Positions 45,310-56,055 of a stretch of 64,000 nucleotides of DNA are shown here, piece after piece. The position numbers were made by a program, and so were the translations under genes. A model generated the notes under the pieces. It saw only the letters and a program-made list of their open reading frames with translations. It did no database searches and was not told where the DNA came from. Source of the DNA: Sternotherus odoratus. Taxonomy: Eukaryota > Chordata > Testudines > Kinosternidae. The stretch is from contig JAVMKO010000002.1 of NCBI GenBank assembly GCA_032164245.1, positions 180,116,920 through 180,180,919 of the forward strand. Reading direction: 5' to 3'. Position 1 is the first letter of the stretch, and the number at the start of each line of letters is the position of its first letter.

Positions 45310-45535
45310 AGGGGTATTGCAGCCCAGCAGACAGCGTGCTGGAGTGGGACTGAGGAGACCAAGGTGCTAGTCCCAGCTCTGCCACTGGCCTAAGTGATGT
45401 TGGGAAAGTCGCTTTCCTTTCTTAGCTTCAATTTCCTAATCTGTAAAATGGAGATAAGGATACTGACCTCTTTTGTAAAGCACTTTGAGATCAATGTAGA
45501 AAAGTGTTATATAAGAGCTACATGGTATTTAATGA
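45310..45535 (+). mobile_element. MIR-type SINE
   Basis: TGGGAAAGTCGCTTTCCTTT, CTTCAATTTCCTAATCTGTA AAATGGAGATAA, GTAAAGCACTTTGAGATC and TATATAAGAGCTA in the order of the MIR core and 3' part. Old and diverged. Confidence 0.85.
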
Positions 45536-45539
45536 TAAG

Positions 45540-46440
45540 TGAATTTGATCCATAATCTGTATATACAATTATTTAAAGTTTAAAAAACAGAATTGTCCAT
45601 AATCAAATCTTAAACTACATCTAATTTGAATAATGTCAGTTACCACAAATGTGAACTATTTGACAGTTTTCATCCAACTCTAGAAATCTGGGTAAAACAT
45701 TTGTAATGCTGTATCAGAGAGAAGTGAAGTGGCAGGAACGGAATATAGTATAGCAATATCTTTTTATATAGTTTCCTCCTGCTCCAAGGAATTGTTTTGG
45801 TGTGGGTTGGTTTTACCCCTGAAGTATTTTATACCTACATTAACAGTTTGATTAATAAATTATAATTGTGCTCAACACAGCCCATAAAAATGAGTTTAAT
45901 TGCATGTTAATACCAGTATTTAAAACCACAAGAGGTCAGTGATAAGGAATCAGAGACAATTGCCTTGGTTACTTTTCTCCTCCCAGCATATCTGCCTCCC
46001 TCGCTTTCAGGTGCTATGATCAAGTCTTTCATTACATGGTCACAAGACATTTGACAATAGAAATATTCTAGGACAAGCTGTTTACAAATATGGGGTACTA
46101 AGATGAAGGCAGAGAAATATGGTTATGTTCACTCTAGTAAATTATCTGACCATACAGGTTTCCAGCTCAGTTGGCCTATCCTGATACTAAATAGTGCATG
46201 AAGATATAGTGACAACTGCAGTTTGTTTGAAGAGTTTTCAACAACATCATCATCCCAGCAGGACGGGAGTTTGCTTGCCTGCATTTGGATGCTGCTATGG
46301 GGAAAGACTGGAGATCTTTGCCACAGGGAGGATCAAGTGTACAGTGAGACAGTGTTTCTTAACATGAAGCTTGGAGGAATGGCAGGAAATAGAGAAAAAT
46401 GGAAAATTAAGTTATCTGATTTGAAAAAGATTTAGGGCAC
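45540..46440. other. No gene seen
   Basis: AT-rich intergenic DNA; short ORFs lack domains. Confidence 0.4.
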
Positions 46441-46443
46441 TAG

Positions 46444-46532
46444 GCCAGATCCTCAACTGGTGTAAATCAGCATATTTTCCTTGAAGTCAGTGGACCTAAA
46501 ACTATTTACATCTGCTGAGGATTTGGCCCATT
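46444..46532. repeat. Short palindromic MITE-like repeat
   Basis: GGCCAGATCCTCAACTGGTG at the left pairs with CTGCTGAGGATTTGGCCC at the right, with TTGAAGTCAGTGG in the centre. About 88 bp. Confidence 0.6.
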
Positions 46533-46784
46533 ATCAGAGGCCTTCCCTTCTCATTCATTTGTTGACCAAAGAGTCACCGGGGGCCTTATTTTCCACTGAC
46601 TTGAGTAATAAGGGTGCAACAGACAAGAGAGCAAGTAAGAGACTGATCTTTGGTGACCGATTCCAGTCAAATGACACAGGTCAGGATTATATGGCAGGGG
46701 CCAGTATCCATTGGCTTCACTGGCTACTGATCTACTTTGCTCAGGTGTAACAGACAATTCAAGGTGTGGGTAACATTACCAAAT

Positions 46785-46950
46785 CAGATAGACAAGGTAG
46801 GTGAGGTATTATCTTTTATTGGACCAACTTCTGTTGGTGAGAGAAACCAGCTTTCGAGCTCTTCGTAGCTTGAAAGCTGGTCTGTCTCACCAACAGAACC
46901 TGGTCCAGTAAAAATTGTTACCTCACGCACCTTGTCTTTTATATCCTGGA
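46785..46950. mobile_element. Foldback repeat of the TTGGACCAACTTCTGTTGGTG family
   Basis: Left: GTGAGGTATTATCTTTTATT GGACCAAC, CTGTTGGTGAGAGA, AGCTTTCGAGCT. Right: inverted AGCTTGAAAGCTGG, CTCACCAACAG, AACAATTTTTAC, ACCTTGTC. The arms are about 70 bp each with little loop, giving a near-perfect hairpin. Confidence 0.7.
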
Positions 46951-47609
46951 ATCAACACTGTTACAACACTGCAAATTCCAAATCAGATTGGCCATATTTT
47001 ATGTACTTGATTCAAAGGAAAAAATGATTTTCCTGAATGTTATTTTTAAAGCCAAGAAGCGCTGATGTGCTGCTGACAGATCTGGTTATTTCTCTTTCTA
47101 CTGGTCTGAACCTTTAGAAACTAGAGAAGGGGAAATTGTCATATTCCTGTGCTTTTAGCAATGTGACAAAATAAATAAATATAAATAAAAAATAAAATAA
47201 ATATAACATCCAGAAAACTCATTTTTTAGAATTAGACTGAATATCTACCACAAAAACTCTAGGAAATCAAGTGAAGTTCTAGCAAACACACTACACAGCA
47301 ATCAACAACAATTTAGAGAAAGCACAATCTTCTTCCAGATCCACTCAATACAACATCCATCATACACATAAATCAACTGTCCACTAAGCTTTACTTTACC
47401 GTTACTAATGATACAAGCATTAAATATGAAACAGATAGCAACTTCTCCATCCATAATAAAGAGTTTGATCATCAGTGAAAATGAATCTCAGAATATTACT
47501 AAGAGAACTTCTGTCCCGAGAAGCTTTTATTACTGGCACACACATTAACAGATTCATTTCTGTTTCCTTGGGAGTTTTCCAGCAGCTGTAGAGCAAGTTG
47601 GAAAAAGGA

Positions 47610-48150
47610 GATTTCTTTTTCCGTGATGAGTTTTTCTTGTTGGTAAAAGTTTCCCCTATCCAATTTTTTTAACCCAAAAATTCCAAATTTCTTATTCTAT
47701 TTAAAAAAAAAAGGGTAGGGGGATTTCATGTACACCATAACATTTAGGTGTGTTTTTTAAAAATTAAAATATTTTGGTTAGAGTTTGGAGGTACCCCTTT
47801 TACTTTCTCTCAAATGGAAAAAGGGAGGGAAAGTATGAAAAAGAGGAGAAAATCTCCGTTACTCCTTTGACTGTTTAATTAAACCAATAAAAAGATGTGA
47901 AACACAGGTTTTCCTGGACTTTCTCAACACTTTGGAACTGTTTTTCCAAAGACAAAAGTTGGAAAAAAGTACTAACAGGTGGGAAAAAAACTATTTCAAA
48001 TCAAAGTGGTTTTTTTTAAAAAAAACACAAATTTTAGTTTTGAAAGTTCCATTTTTCCTAACATTTTTTTATTTTGAAAAGAAAATGGAAAATGAAAAGG
48101 TTCATTTTCAACAAACCCCTATTTCTTGACAAAGTTTTTCACCAGCACTA
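47610..48150. repeat. A/T-rich low-complexity region
   Basis: Runs of AAA/TTT with CCCCTATTTCTTGACAAAG-like words. Resembles 17200-17480 and 28998-29250. Confidence 0.4.
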
Positions 48151-48490
48151 AGCAGCTTGTTTCATATGCTACAACAGCTCATGAACTCTCATTTCAACCA
48201 GCAGTAGTGTGGATCTTGAGATACACTCATACAGTGGCATTAAAGAGACATTTACAGAAAAAATATCCTAATTATATCTAGCTTTGCTGCAGGGAAATCA
48301 TAATTATAAGCTCTCTCGTCTACTGGTAGCTCACTTTCTCTTAAAGCTTTTCAAATTATTAAAAATAATTAAATAGTCACACTCAGTGTTATACCAAATA
48401 AAGACCAGCAGGATCTTATAAAGGGGAGAAGGCAAATGCCACATTTATTGTAAGTACAGACAGAAAAGATAAGACAATCAATTACTATTT

Positions 48491-48563
48491 AGCTTTGTGC
48501 AGTGGCAGTATCATACCAATGAGGTTAATCCGAGGCGTGATTATTGCTAATTGAAAACTTTTC
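48491..48563 (+). pseudogene. U4 snRNA pseudogene (5' half)
   Basis: AGCTTTGTGCAGTGGCAGTA begins a match to the 5' part of vertebrate U4 snRNA, continuing with CCGAGGCGTGATTATTGCTA ATTGAAAACTTTTC. This covers the 5' stem-loop and the U6-pairing region (about nt 1-66 of the roughly 144-nt RNA). The Sm site and 3' stem-loops are absent, replaced by a CA repeat, and there are a few substitutions, so it is a truncated retropseudogene. Confidence 0.88.
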
Positions 48564-48570
48564 TCTCGAC

Positions 48571-48573
<3 letters not shown>

Positions 48574-48602
<29 letters not shown>
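48574..48602. repeat. (CA)n microsatellite
   Basis: About 14 CA units directly after the U4 relic. Confidence 0.95.
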
Positions 48603-49660
48603 TTCATTCCTATGAAGTTCTGCAAAGTTGTTATAGTTACCAGCTTAAACGTTGCTTGTGACAAGCTACTGGCCAGGTAGCCTGTCCATAAGGGTGAAGG
48701 GGCAGAGTCTGAAAGATGGATGCCCCTGGAGCATAGATGGTCGCAGAACCAGACTCAGTTTCTCACTTGTCTGAGTTAGATTCTTATAGGAGTCTGTCCC
48801 CATTCGGGTCTATGGAAATTGCCTTGTCATGCTGTTGCAACACTCAAAGTGATAATCAATCAGTAGATGGCCCCCTTCATGATGACTGTGGGGTACATTC
48901 TCTATTTTCTTTCTTCATACTTCAGCTTCATCATCTGGCGATGGCTGCGCAGAACTGGGCCCACCCTCCAGGGTCATTCAGTTATCTTCATACTGCGTAT
49001 TCTTCGGCCCAGCAATGTTGAAACAGTAGCTTGGCTGGCTCTGGTAACTTTGCTTTATTTAAACTATACATACATTCACATTCATTCTTCTATCTACTTA
49101 ACTTAAACATACATTTTACTATTTTTACTCTTTCAGGTATTCTTTCTTTCACATATCTACTTTCAGAGCATAGCAGATCACAATAATCTGTTTGACCCAT
49201 TTATCACACAAATACAGAAACAAACAGCAAAGCATAACAGGGATAGCAGTTTCCACATACAGTTTTTTACAAAGTCACTTACTTATCTTTTTCTGAAAAC
49301 AGACTTTCTGTTTTAGGTTGGCTGGTACAATTAGTTTAGCTTGGCCCTGCAAGTTACAATGCAGGCTCATTTTAGTTATCACTGATTCTGATGTTTTCAC
49401 TCTGAGCTAGAGAAACAGTATTTACTGTTCATTCTTATATTTTATCTAGCTTTTATACAACATAATGAGTACTCCAAGATTCAGCACTATGTAATAAAAT
49501 TTCAAAATCACAGAGTGTAGCATTAGCAGTTATGGAGATTACTGAAAAATAGGAGTCTAATTCCTTTATTAGGAAAGAAACTATCAGATTTCTTACTTCA
49601 ACAGTACTCCGAAGTGTTGGGAAACATACTTCTTACTATCAATGCCAATACAGCCCTTTA
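48603..49660. other. No gene seen
   Basis: AT-rich intergenic DNA with no recognised repeat. Confidence 0.4.
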
Positions 49661-49664
49661 GTTT

Positions 49665-49742
49665 TAAGTGGCCTGTGTTCTGCAGGAGGTCAGACTAGAT
49701 TATCATAATGGTCCCTCCTGACCTTAAAGTCTATGAGTCTAA
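49665..49742 (+). mobile_element. SINE/CR1-type 3' tail fragment
   Basis: AGGAGGTCAGACTAGATTAT CATAATGGTCCC, then CCTTAAAGTCTATGAGTC: the 3' tail shared by tortoise-type SINEs and CR1. Confidence 0.7.
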
Positions 49743-49940
49743 GGGCTTGTCTTCACTACCTGCAGTAGCGATCGATCTGTTAGTGATCAATTTCTCGTGT
49801 CACGTGAAGACATGAGATATCGATCGTCCGCGGCACCCTCATTGACTATGGAGCTCCAGCTTGCTGAGAGGCGCAAGCTGGACTCAACGGGGGAGCGCAC
49901 CGCCAACTGCTGCCGCCAACTTCAGCTACGTCCTCAGTGA
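49743..49940. mobile_element. Truncated Harbinger-type MITE
   Basis: Left terminus AGGGCTTGTCTTCACTACCT, then GATCGATCTGTTAGTGATCA and GCGGCACCCTCATTGACTAT. Same terminus family as 27440 and 58101; the right terminus is not present. Confidence 0.6.
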
Positions 49941-50656
49941 TTTCAGCTGTTGGTGCATACATCATAGTCTCTTGCATCAGTGACATTATCCCAAATCAGG
50001 TCTAATTCTTAAAGCTAGGTATCAGAGATTGTAGTTCTATAGCATATAATGAGACTCTCAATTGAGTCTAAATTAGCTCTGTTACATGGTGGAGAGAGAA
50101 AGAGTTAAGTGCTGGTTAGAGCCCTTACGAATGCATGCATACTTCCCTCTCCCTCTCCCTCCACAAGATATAAAATTTTATTAAAACTAATGTTTGAAAT
50201 GAAAATATACACAAGTTAAGAAGTAAGGTACTTGACATCTAGGGTCAGGCTGGGATTATGGGCGATTGTAGGTAACAGGTATAAGATTAACGGGGTACAT
50301 ACATATTTCATATCCAGCACAGATCCAGACTGGGGTGTGGGAGTTTTTTAAAGCATCAGTGTATAGATGTATTCAGGCACACCACCCATGGGATGTAGTA
50401 AGAGACCAAGTCAGTGGTTGTATAGGTGATAAGTACATGGGTGGGGTGTATCCCTCTCTTTGTCAGGGAAGGGAAGGGGTGGGTTATTTCCCTGATCAGC
50501 AGTCTCAGTTACTCAACCTGGTACTGGCAATATCTCATGATGTGTTCTATGTATACATCTCTGGACTACTTGAGAGCATCAGACACTATGAGCTGGCTCA
50601 TGAGCCAGGTATAGCATCAACTGACTATATCTATCTATATCTAGATATAGATATAT
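49941..50656. other. No gene seen
   Basis: Mixed intergenic DNA; a short (TCTATA)n tract near 50625-50655. Confidence 0.4.
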
Positions 50657-50973
50657 GGGCTTTGGAACCCATGTCCCCTGCCTAGGGAGTGCTGTTTAGT
50701 TGAGGGTGAGTCCCTCCATCAGGGTATGCCAGGTACAATTCTGCTGCCCTTGATTCATACAGTAAGGATAACTATGTTTTATTACTCCTGGCCCAATAAC
50801 AGAGACTGGGAATCCAACACCAGCCAAACTGATCATTTGGGCAAGCAATCCCATCATGCTGAGCACCTAGGCACAGTGGGTGTGCCCAATGCAAACAAGA
50901 CCAGATCCTGAAGTCCTTTTCCACAGCTCATTACTAAATGTCAGGGGAGAGTTCACCCAGACTCTGCTTACAT
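50657..50973 (-). repeat. Homologue of 32414-32738, probable LTR fragment
   Basis: GCTTTGGAACCCATGTCCCC, GGTGAGTCCCTCCATCA, TTGATTCATAC, CAGCCAAACTGATCATTTGG and CCTGAAGTCCTTTTCCACA occur in the same order in 32414-32738. Confidence 0.65.
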
Positions 50974-53070
50974 AACATTTGTATGAATCTTAAAATAAAT
51001 TAGAAATGTCAGTTTACAGATCCTTCTATTTTATAGTAATTCATGGACAAGCATGATAAAAGCATGTGTCATGATGAGACCTATGGTACACACTGGCAGG
51101 GGAGAGATTGTACTTGGGATGGTCTAAACATTCTGGAATTTAGGGTGGGATTGGTTTTTTTTTACATTTCTGCAGATCTCTTTAGAAACACAAATAATAT
51201 GAGTCTCAGTGATCATTTGTGTACTTTTTTTACCTGTGCAACTCCAGGCTCCAGTGATAAAAGTCAGTGCAGTAAGTTGGTATATAACCAGTCAACTATG
51301 TCTAGAAAGCTTTGACAGAAGATACTTAGAAACCCTTTATGATGTGTTGATGACTGTGGGACTGGAGGGATGAATATTTTCCAGTTTGTTCAAGGCATCA
51401 GACTTCTTACACGTAGCATTTAAAGAAGCTAGTTTCAGAGTCATGTATGTTTGGCTAAATGCTACTGTGTTTTTGGCCATCTTCTAACTAATAAAGGTCG
51501 AAATGGTTTCAAACGACACTTAAAAATACTGTATTAAAAATACAGAGATGGGTCATTAACTTTGATGTTTAGTGTCAGCCTGAAAATAAATGTTAACAGT
51601 CAAGTTAGTTACATATGCACAAGATGCTGACAGCCTGTTGAGAGGAGCTCTGCTGAGCACTGCTCTCCTAACAGAGAGCCTCTTAGCAGGAATGGACACA
51701 CTGAGTTTTGGATTCATTTGATTCCACTTGGACTGAGACAGGAAATTAGCTCAATCCCATTGCTCAACCTTGCACACTAAGGAGCTGATTTACACAATAT
51801 TGAAGTTAATGGGGGTCATTACATTGAACTCAATGGTTTTGAGTCAGGCCCAAAATGGGCCACCCACCCAGCCAGAATAGATAAGTCCAGAGATGGACAA
51901 TTCCATCTCCAGGTTAAGTCAGCCTGAAATATAATTTAGAGGGAAACTGACCGTTCTGTACCTCTGTGGAAGCAATAAAGGGTATTCTTATTCCGCAGAG
52001 CTTCTTGGAGCTCTCTAGAGCTGCTGAGAGCAGTGTCTGAAGCAAACAGCTGTTGACAGGCCATCTTGGCAGAAGTCCATTTTTATTTATTTATTTTATA
52101 TTTTTGACAGATATTTATTTTTAAGCATTTTTCACAGTTGTTGGAAATAATAGAGGGGAATCAGATAATAATCATGTAATGACAGAAGACATTGAGATTA
52201 AAAAGTTAAAGTTTTCTAACTATTCAAACCCAAATTGTCAACATATAAAAATATACAAAGTAAATATTTTAAAATCAAACGCTAATAAGGTCTCCAGCAG
52301 CATTTTTTCGAACTTTGGCTTATCTGTAAGTTCTGATCATCCTCAACGGAGATATTTTTTCCTATCTTTCAGCATGTACAATGAAATTGACATTTACCGA
52401 TATAAATCTAATTCTTCCAAGCCTATTGATAGGATATGGTCAAGGCAAACACTTTAACCTAGAGGAAGATCTATTTTAAATCAAAGCTTGGGATTGGTTC
52501 CTGTTTCCAGATACTGATAAACACATTTAGTGGAAAATGGCACATTTTTTCCTGTCCCTTTTCTGACTACTAGTGACTCTCAGAAGCATGGGGAAGGTGC
52601 TCTGACATTGGAAGGCATTTTTTATCAAAATAAAATCTTTTTCAAGTTTATTTCCTCTGACGTTGGAAGGCGTTTTTTTATCAGAATAAAATCTTTTTCA
52701 AGTTTATTTCACAGGCTTAAAGGACAAAAGGGGGACACCAGGATACATCACATTAACTTATAAAATGTACTAGATTATTTTTTCTGACAACTGGGAATGT
52801 TGGGGGGGGGGCGCTCATTTTGATTTGTATATGTCAAAATGCATCCATCCTGAATTCCAGATTCATGTACTAGAATTAAATAGTAACACATATACATTAG
52901 GGGAAACATTATGTTAAGCATGGTCTCACATCCAGGGACCATCATGTTTAACACTGTCAGTCGCTCGTAGGTAAATTTTACTGGAATCAGAGTTTACCCA
53001 GGATTAGCTGATAAAATGTCAAACCCAACTTGTCCCTATCTGCACTAGCTGCAAGGTCACAGTTAGCATC
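50974..53070. other. No gene seen apart from a 55-bp tandem duplication
   Basis: AT-rich intergenic DNA. Contains the tandem repeat at 52598-52708 and a poly-G run near 52803. Confidence 0.45.
52598..52708. repeat. 55-bp tandem duplication
   Basis: CTCTGACATTGGAAGGCATT ... CAAGTTTATTTC is repeated at once as CTCTGACGTTGGAAGGCGTT ... CAAGTTTATTTC with a few differences. Confidence 0.85.
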
Positions 53071-53079
53071 ATGTTAGTT

Positions 53080-53915
53080 CAGGAGTAGATAAACTTTTTG
53101 GCCCTACGGCTACAGCGAGTACAGAAATTGCATGGCAGGCTGGGTAGGGAAGGCTGGAGGCAGCTATGCCTCCCCAAACAGCGAGGAGTGGCCTAGGCCC
53201 TGTCCCCCATCCTGGCTCCAGAGCCCCCCCAGGATTCATGCATCCTATCCAAAAACACTGTTCTCTGCCCCCTGACCATCCCCCCACGGATCCCCACCCC
53301 CTGGCTCCTGTCCCTATCTAATCTCCCCTGCTCCTCAACCCCCTGAGTTCCCCTGCCCCCTATCCAACCATCCCTGCTCTCCCTGCCCTCTGTTACCTGT
53401 AGGGTGGGAGAAAGGGGGGCTCAGTCCTTTCCCTGTGTGTTTCCCCTGCTCATTTGGCTGTTGTCCCTAGCAGCCAGGCAGGGCTCGCACCCTCTCTGGG
53501 GTTGGCTGCTGGGCACAGGGGAAAAGCATGCTGGGGATGGAGGAGGGCCCTGGCTTGCTCTGCCCCTGTCCCCGGCAGCAGGCCCCAGGCCCCTTGACCG
53601 GCCCCTTCTAGGTCCCTCTGTGCGCTGTCCTGGAGCACCAGGTCTAGCGGCATTATAGCCGTGCCACCTGACTGGAGCTGCAGTCACGCTGCCCAGGTGC
53701 TGGGGGAACTGTGACTGCGAGGGAGGCAAGAAGGGAGAGGAGCAGGAGAGTAGGTGCCAGGGGCTAGCCTCTGCCCCGCTCACTGCGCTGCCAGAAGCTG
53801 GACTGGCTCCTCGGCAAGCCTGTCCCGGCCCTGCTCCCTGGCAGGCACTTGGGGGCCAGAGGGAAGGGTCCTGTGAGCTGGATGTGGCCCCCAGGCCATA
53901 GTTTGCCCCTCTCTG
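53080..53915. mobile_element. hAT-like non-autonomous transposon, 836 bp
   Basis: Termini CAGGAGTAGATAAACTTTTT and GCCATAGTTTGCCCCTCTCTG pair imperfectly, flanked by TGTTAGTT and TGTTAGTG (7 of 8 bp identical), the 8-bp duplication of hAT elements. The interior is GC-rich without a transposase; the ORFs in it are compositional. Confidence 0.75.
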
Positions 53916-55917
53916 TGTTAGTGGATACATCTCCTTAAGCTCATATGCTAACACAACCTAATTTTTTAGAAGACAAATCTAAAAAATCTTAATCTAAATC
54001 TGGGGTATAAATGGTCTTTTCAGCAAACTCCTTTGTTCTGACTGTTCCCTGTCTATTTCACTGTGTATGTGGATAACCAGCCAGCAGGTACAAATATTGG
54101 GACATAGCTGCTTGAGTGGTCCCTGCTTTCCTGGCACAGCCCGGATGTGAAGGCTTTTCCAGTGATATATACTCACCCTTCCCGACTACCAATGTCCGTA
54201 GGCACCAGATTTAATCATTTGTGGCTGTAAGCAAGGGACTTACCTCACCAGTAACCATCACATACCTGCATCATTTCCCCCATTTTCAGTCTTCCACAGG
54301 CTTTTAGGTCTCTGATCAAAAGCCCAAAGCATCCACCCCTTCTAGAGTTAAGTAGAAGCCTAACACCATCAAACAGCCTCCCAACCATCAGTAGTTCTTT
54401 ACTACTATCACCACAGGGTGCATTCTCCTCAGGTTGCAGCTCCTCTTTGTGCCTTCTCCGGGCTACAATAGTCTATTTAGCTCTTCTCCACACTGAATAC
54501 CTACCCATAGCTCCTTTCCCCAGCTCAGCAGCTCATTTCCCCGGTTTGTGCAGAGATAGATAAGAGGAACTTCCTCCCACCCTCAGCAGAGGCCATGTTC
54601 CGGGTCACTAAGTGAATGCACGCGTCAACTCATGTCTGAACATACTCTGCGTTCTCCTTCCAGGGCCTTTTTCTTTTCTCATCATCCATTCCAGGAGCGT
54701 CTCTACATCCGATCTTTTAACTCCCTAAGGCCCTCCAGGCTGCATTCCTCAAGCCCTCCTGCCTAGGCACTGCAAAGCAACCAACCCTAAATTTTATCTC
54801 CTACCAACCATTTTAAACTGAGCTCCATGCTTGCTTTACACAGAATGGCAGAAGTTACTGACTTCGCTCTTGGACTACATTTCCCAGGCCTCTTCCACCT
54901 TATCCCTCCCTGTTTTAGATTGGAACCAAATCCCCACAAACAGTGAGATTGGTGATGCCCACTGTTTCAGGGCCCAGATGTTGTGGTACAGTCAGTGACG
55001 ATGACTATAGCAGATGATTAAAATAGGAGCCCAACAAATTCAATAAATACACATGTTAGATTTATGTAGTATTTTTACACAATATTTAAACCACAGCACA
55101 ACACCATGAGGATGGACTGTGTTCCAGGCCCAAGTCATGCAGCTAATTCACTAGGGCCTGATCTAATTCTTATTGAATTCTATGGAAGTTCTTCCACTGA
55201 CTAGGAAGGAGTTAATGGAATCATAAATTGTTACACAATCTCCTCTCCCGCCTTCCCAACCTGTGACTAGCCTCACATTTTATGTATTACATATCAGACA
55301 GATGCTATAGAAGTGATCGATGGCCACTGTACATATAATCCTGGTACTTTAGGATAAATCAGATGCTATTTTTCCTTTTAATTAGTCTCTTTCACTAGCT
55401 CAGAATATTTCCTTATCTGAAAAAGAAATCTGTTATATTATTTGGCTTTGTCTGGTTCTAATTATGCTTGACTAATAACAGTGGTCTTTCTTCCAAAGGT
55501 GTGAAACTGGCAATAGGAGGGACTTTTCCTCTTTGGAAAAATATGCCCTAGAATGTATCTATTTACTGCATTGTGATTTAACTTTCCATTATGTGGTGGG
55601 ATTGTTGTGTTCCTAACTGTTTGCAAAGAAGGAAACCGAGTATAAAGCCACTGCTCAGATACAATTCTCTTGAGCTAAATGAGGATGCAAACTGAAAAGA
55701 ACTGCTGCAATTTTCATTTATAAAGTGAAAGATGATTAGTTAACAAAAGACAATGAGAGCACACACCAAAGTGCCTTGGACCGAGAAAATTTTAGCACAA
55801 CCTACATGTCAGACATTTCCTTGTCAAAATTTTCCAAGTAAGAAGAATCAGTCTTTTTGTAAGAAACCCAGCATTTGTCTGTTTATGAATCTTTGTGCAT
55901 CAAGTGAATGCAGCACA
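53916..55917. other. No gene seen
   Basis: Intergenic DNA. 54280-55000 is somewhat CT-rich and may hold a decayed repeat, unclassified. Confidence 0.4.
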
Positions 55918-55925
55918 GGTCCTCC

Positions 55926-56047
55926 TAGGGTGACCAGACAGCAAGTGTGAAAAATCAGGATGGCGGTGGGAGGTAATAGGAGCCTATTTAAGAAAAAGAT
56001 CTAAAAATTCGGGCTGTCCTATAAAATCAGGACATCTGGTCACCCTA
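55926..56047. mobile_element. 122-bp hAT MITE with perfect 8-bp target duplication
   Basis: Perfect termini TAGGGTGACCAG and CTGGTCACCCTA are flanked by GGTCCTCC on both sides (55918-55925 and 56048-56055). Length, 8-bp duplication and lack of coding capacity identify a hAT-type MITE. Confidence 0.88.
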
Positions 56048-56055
56048 GGTCCTCC

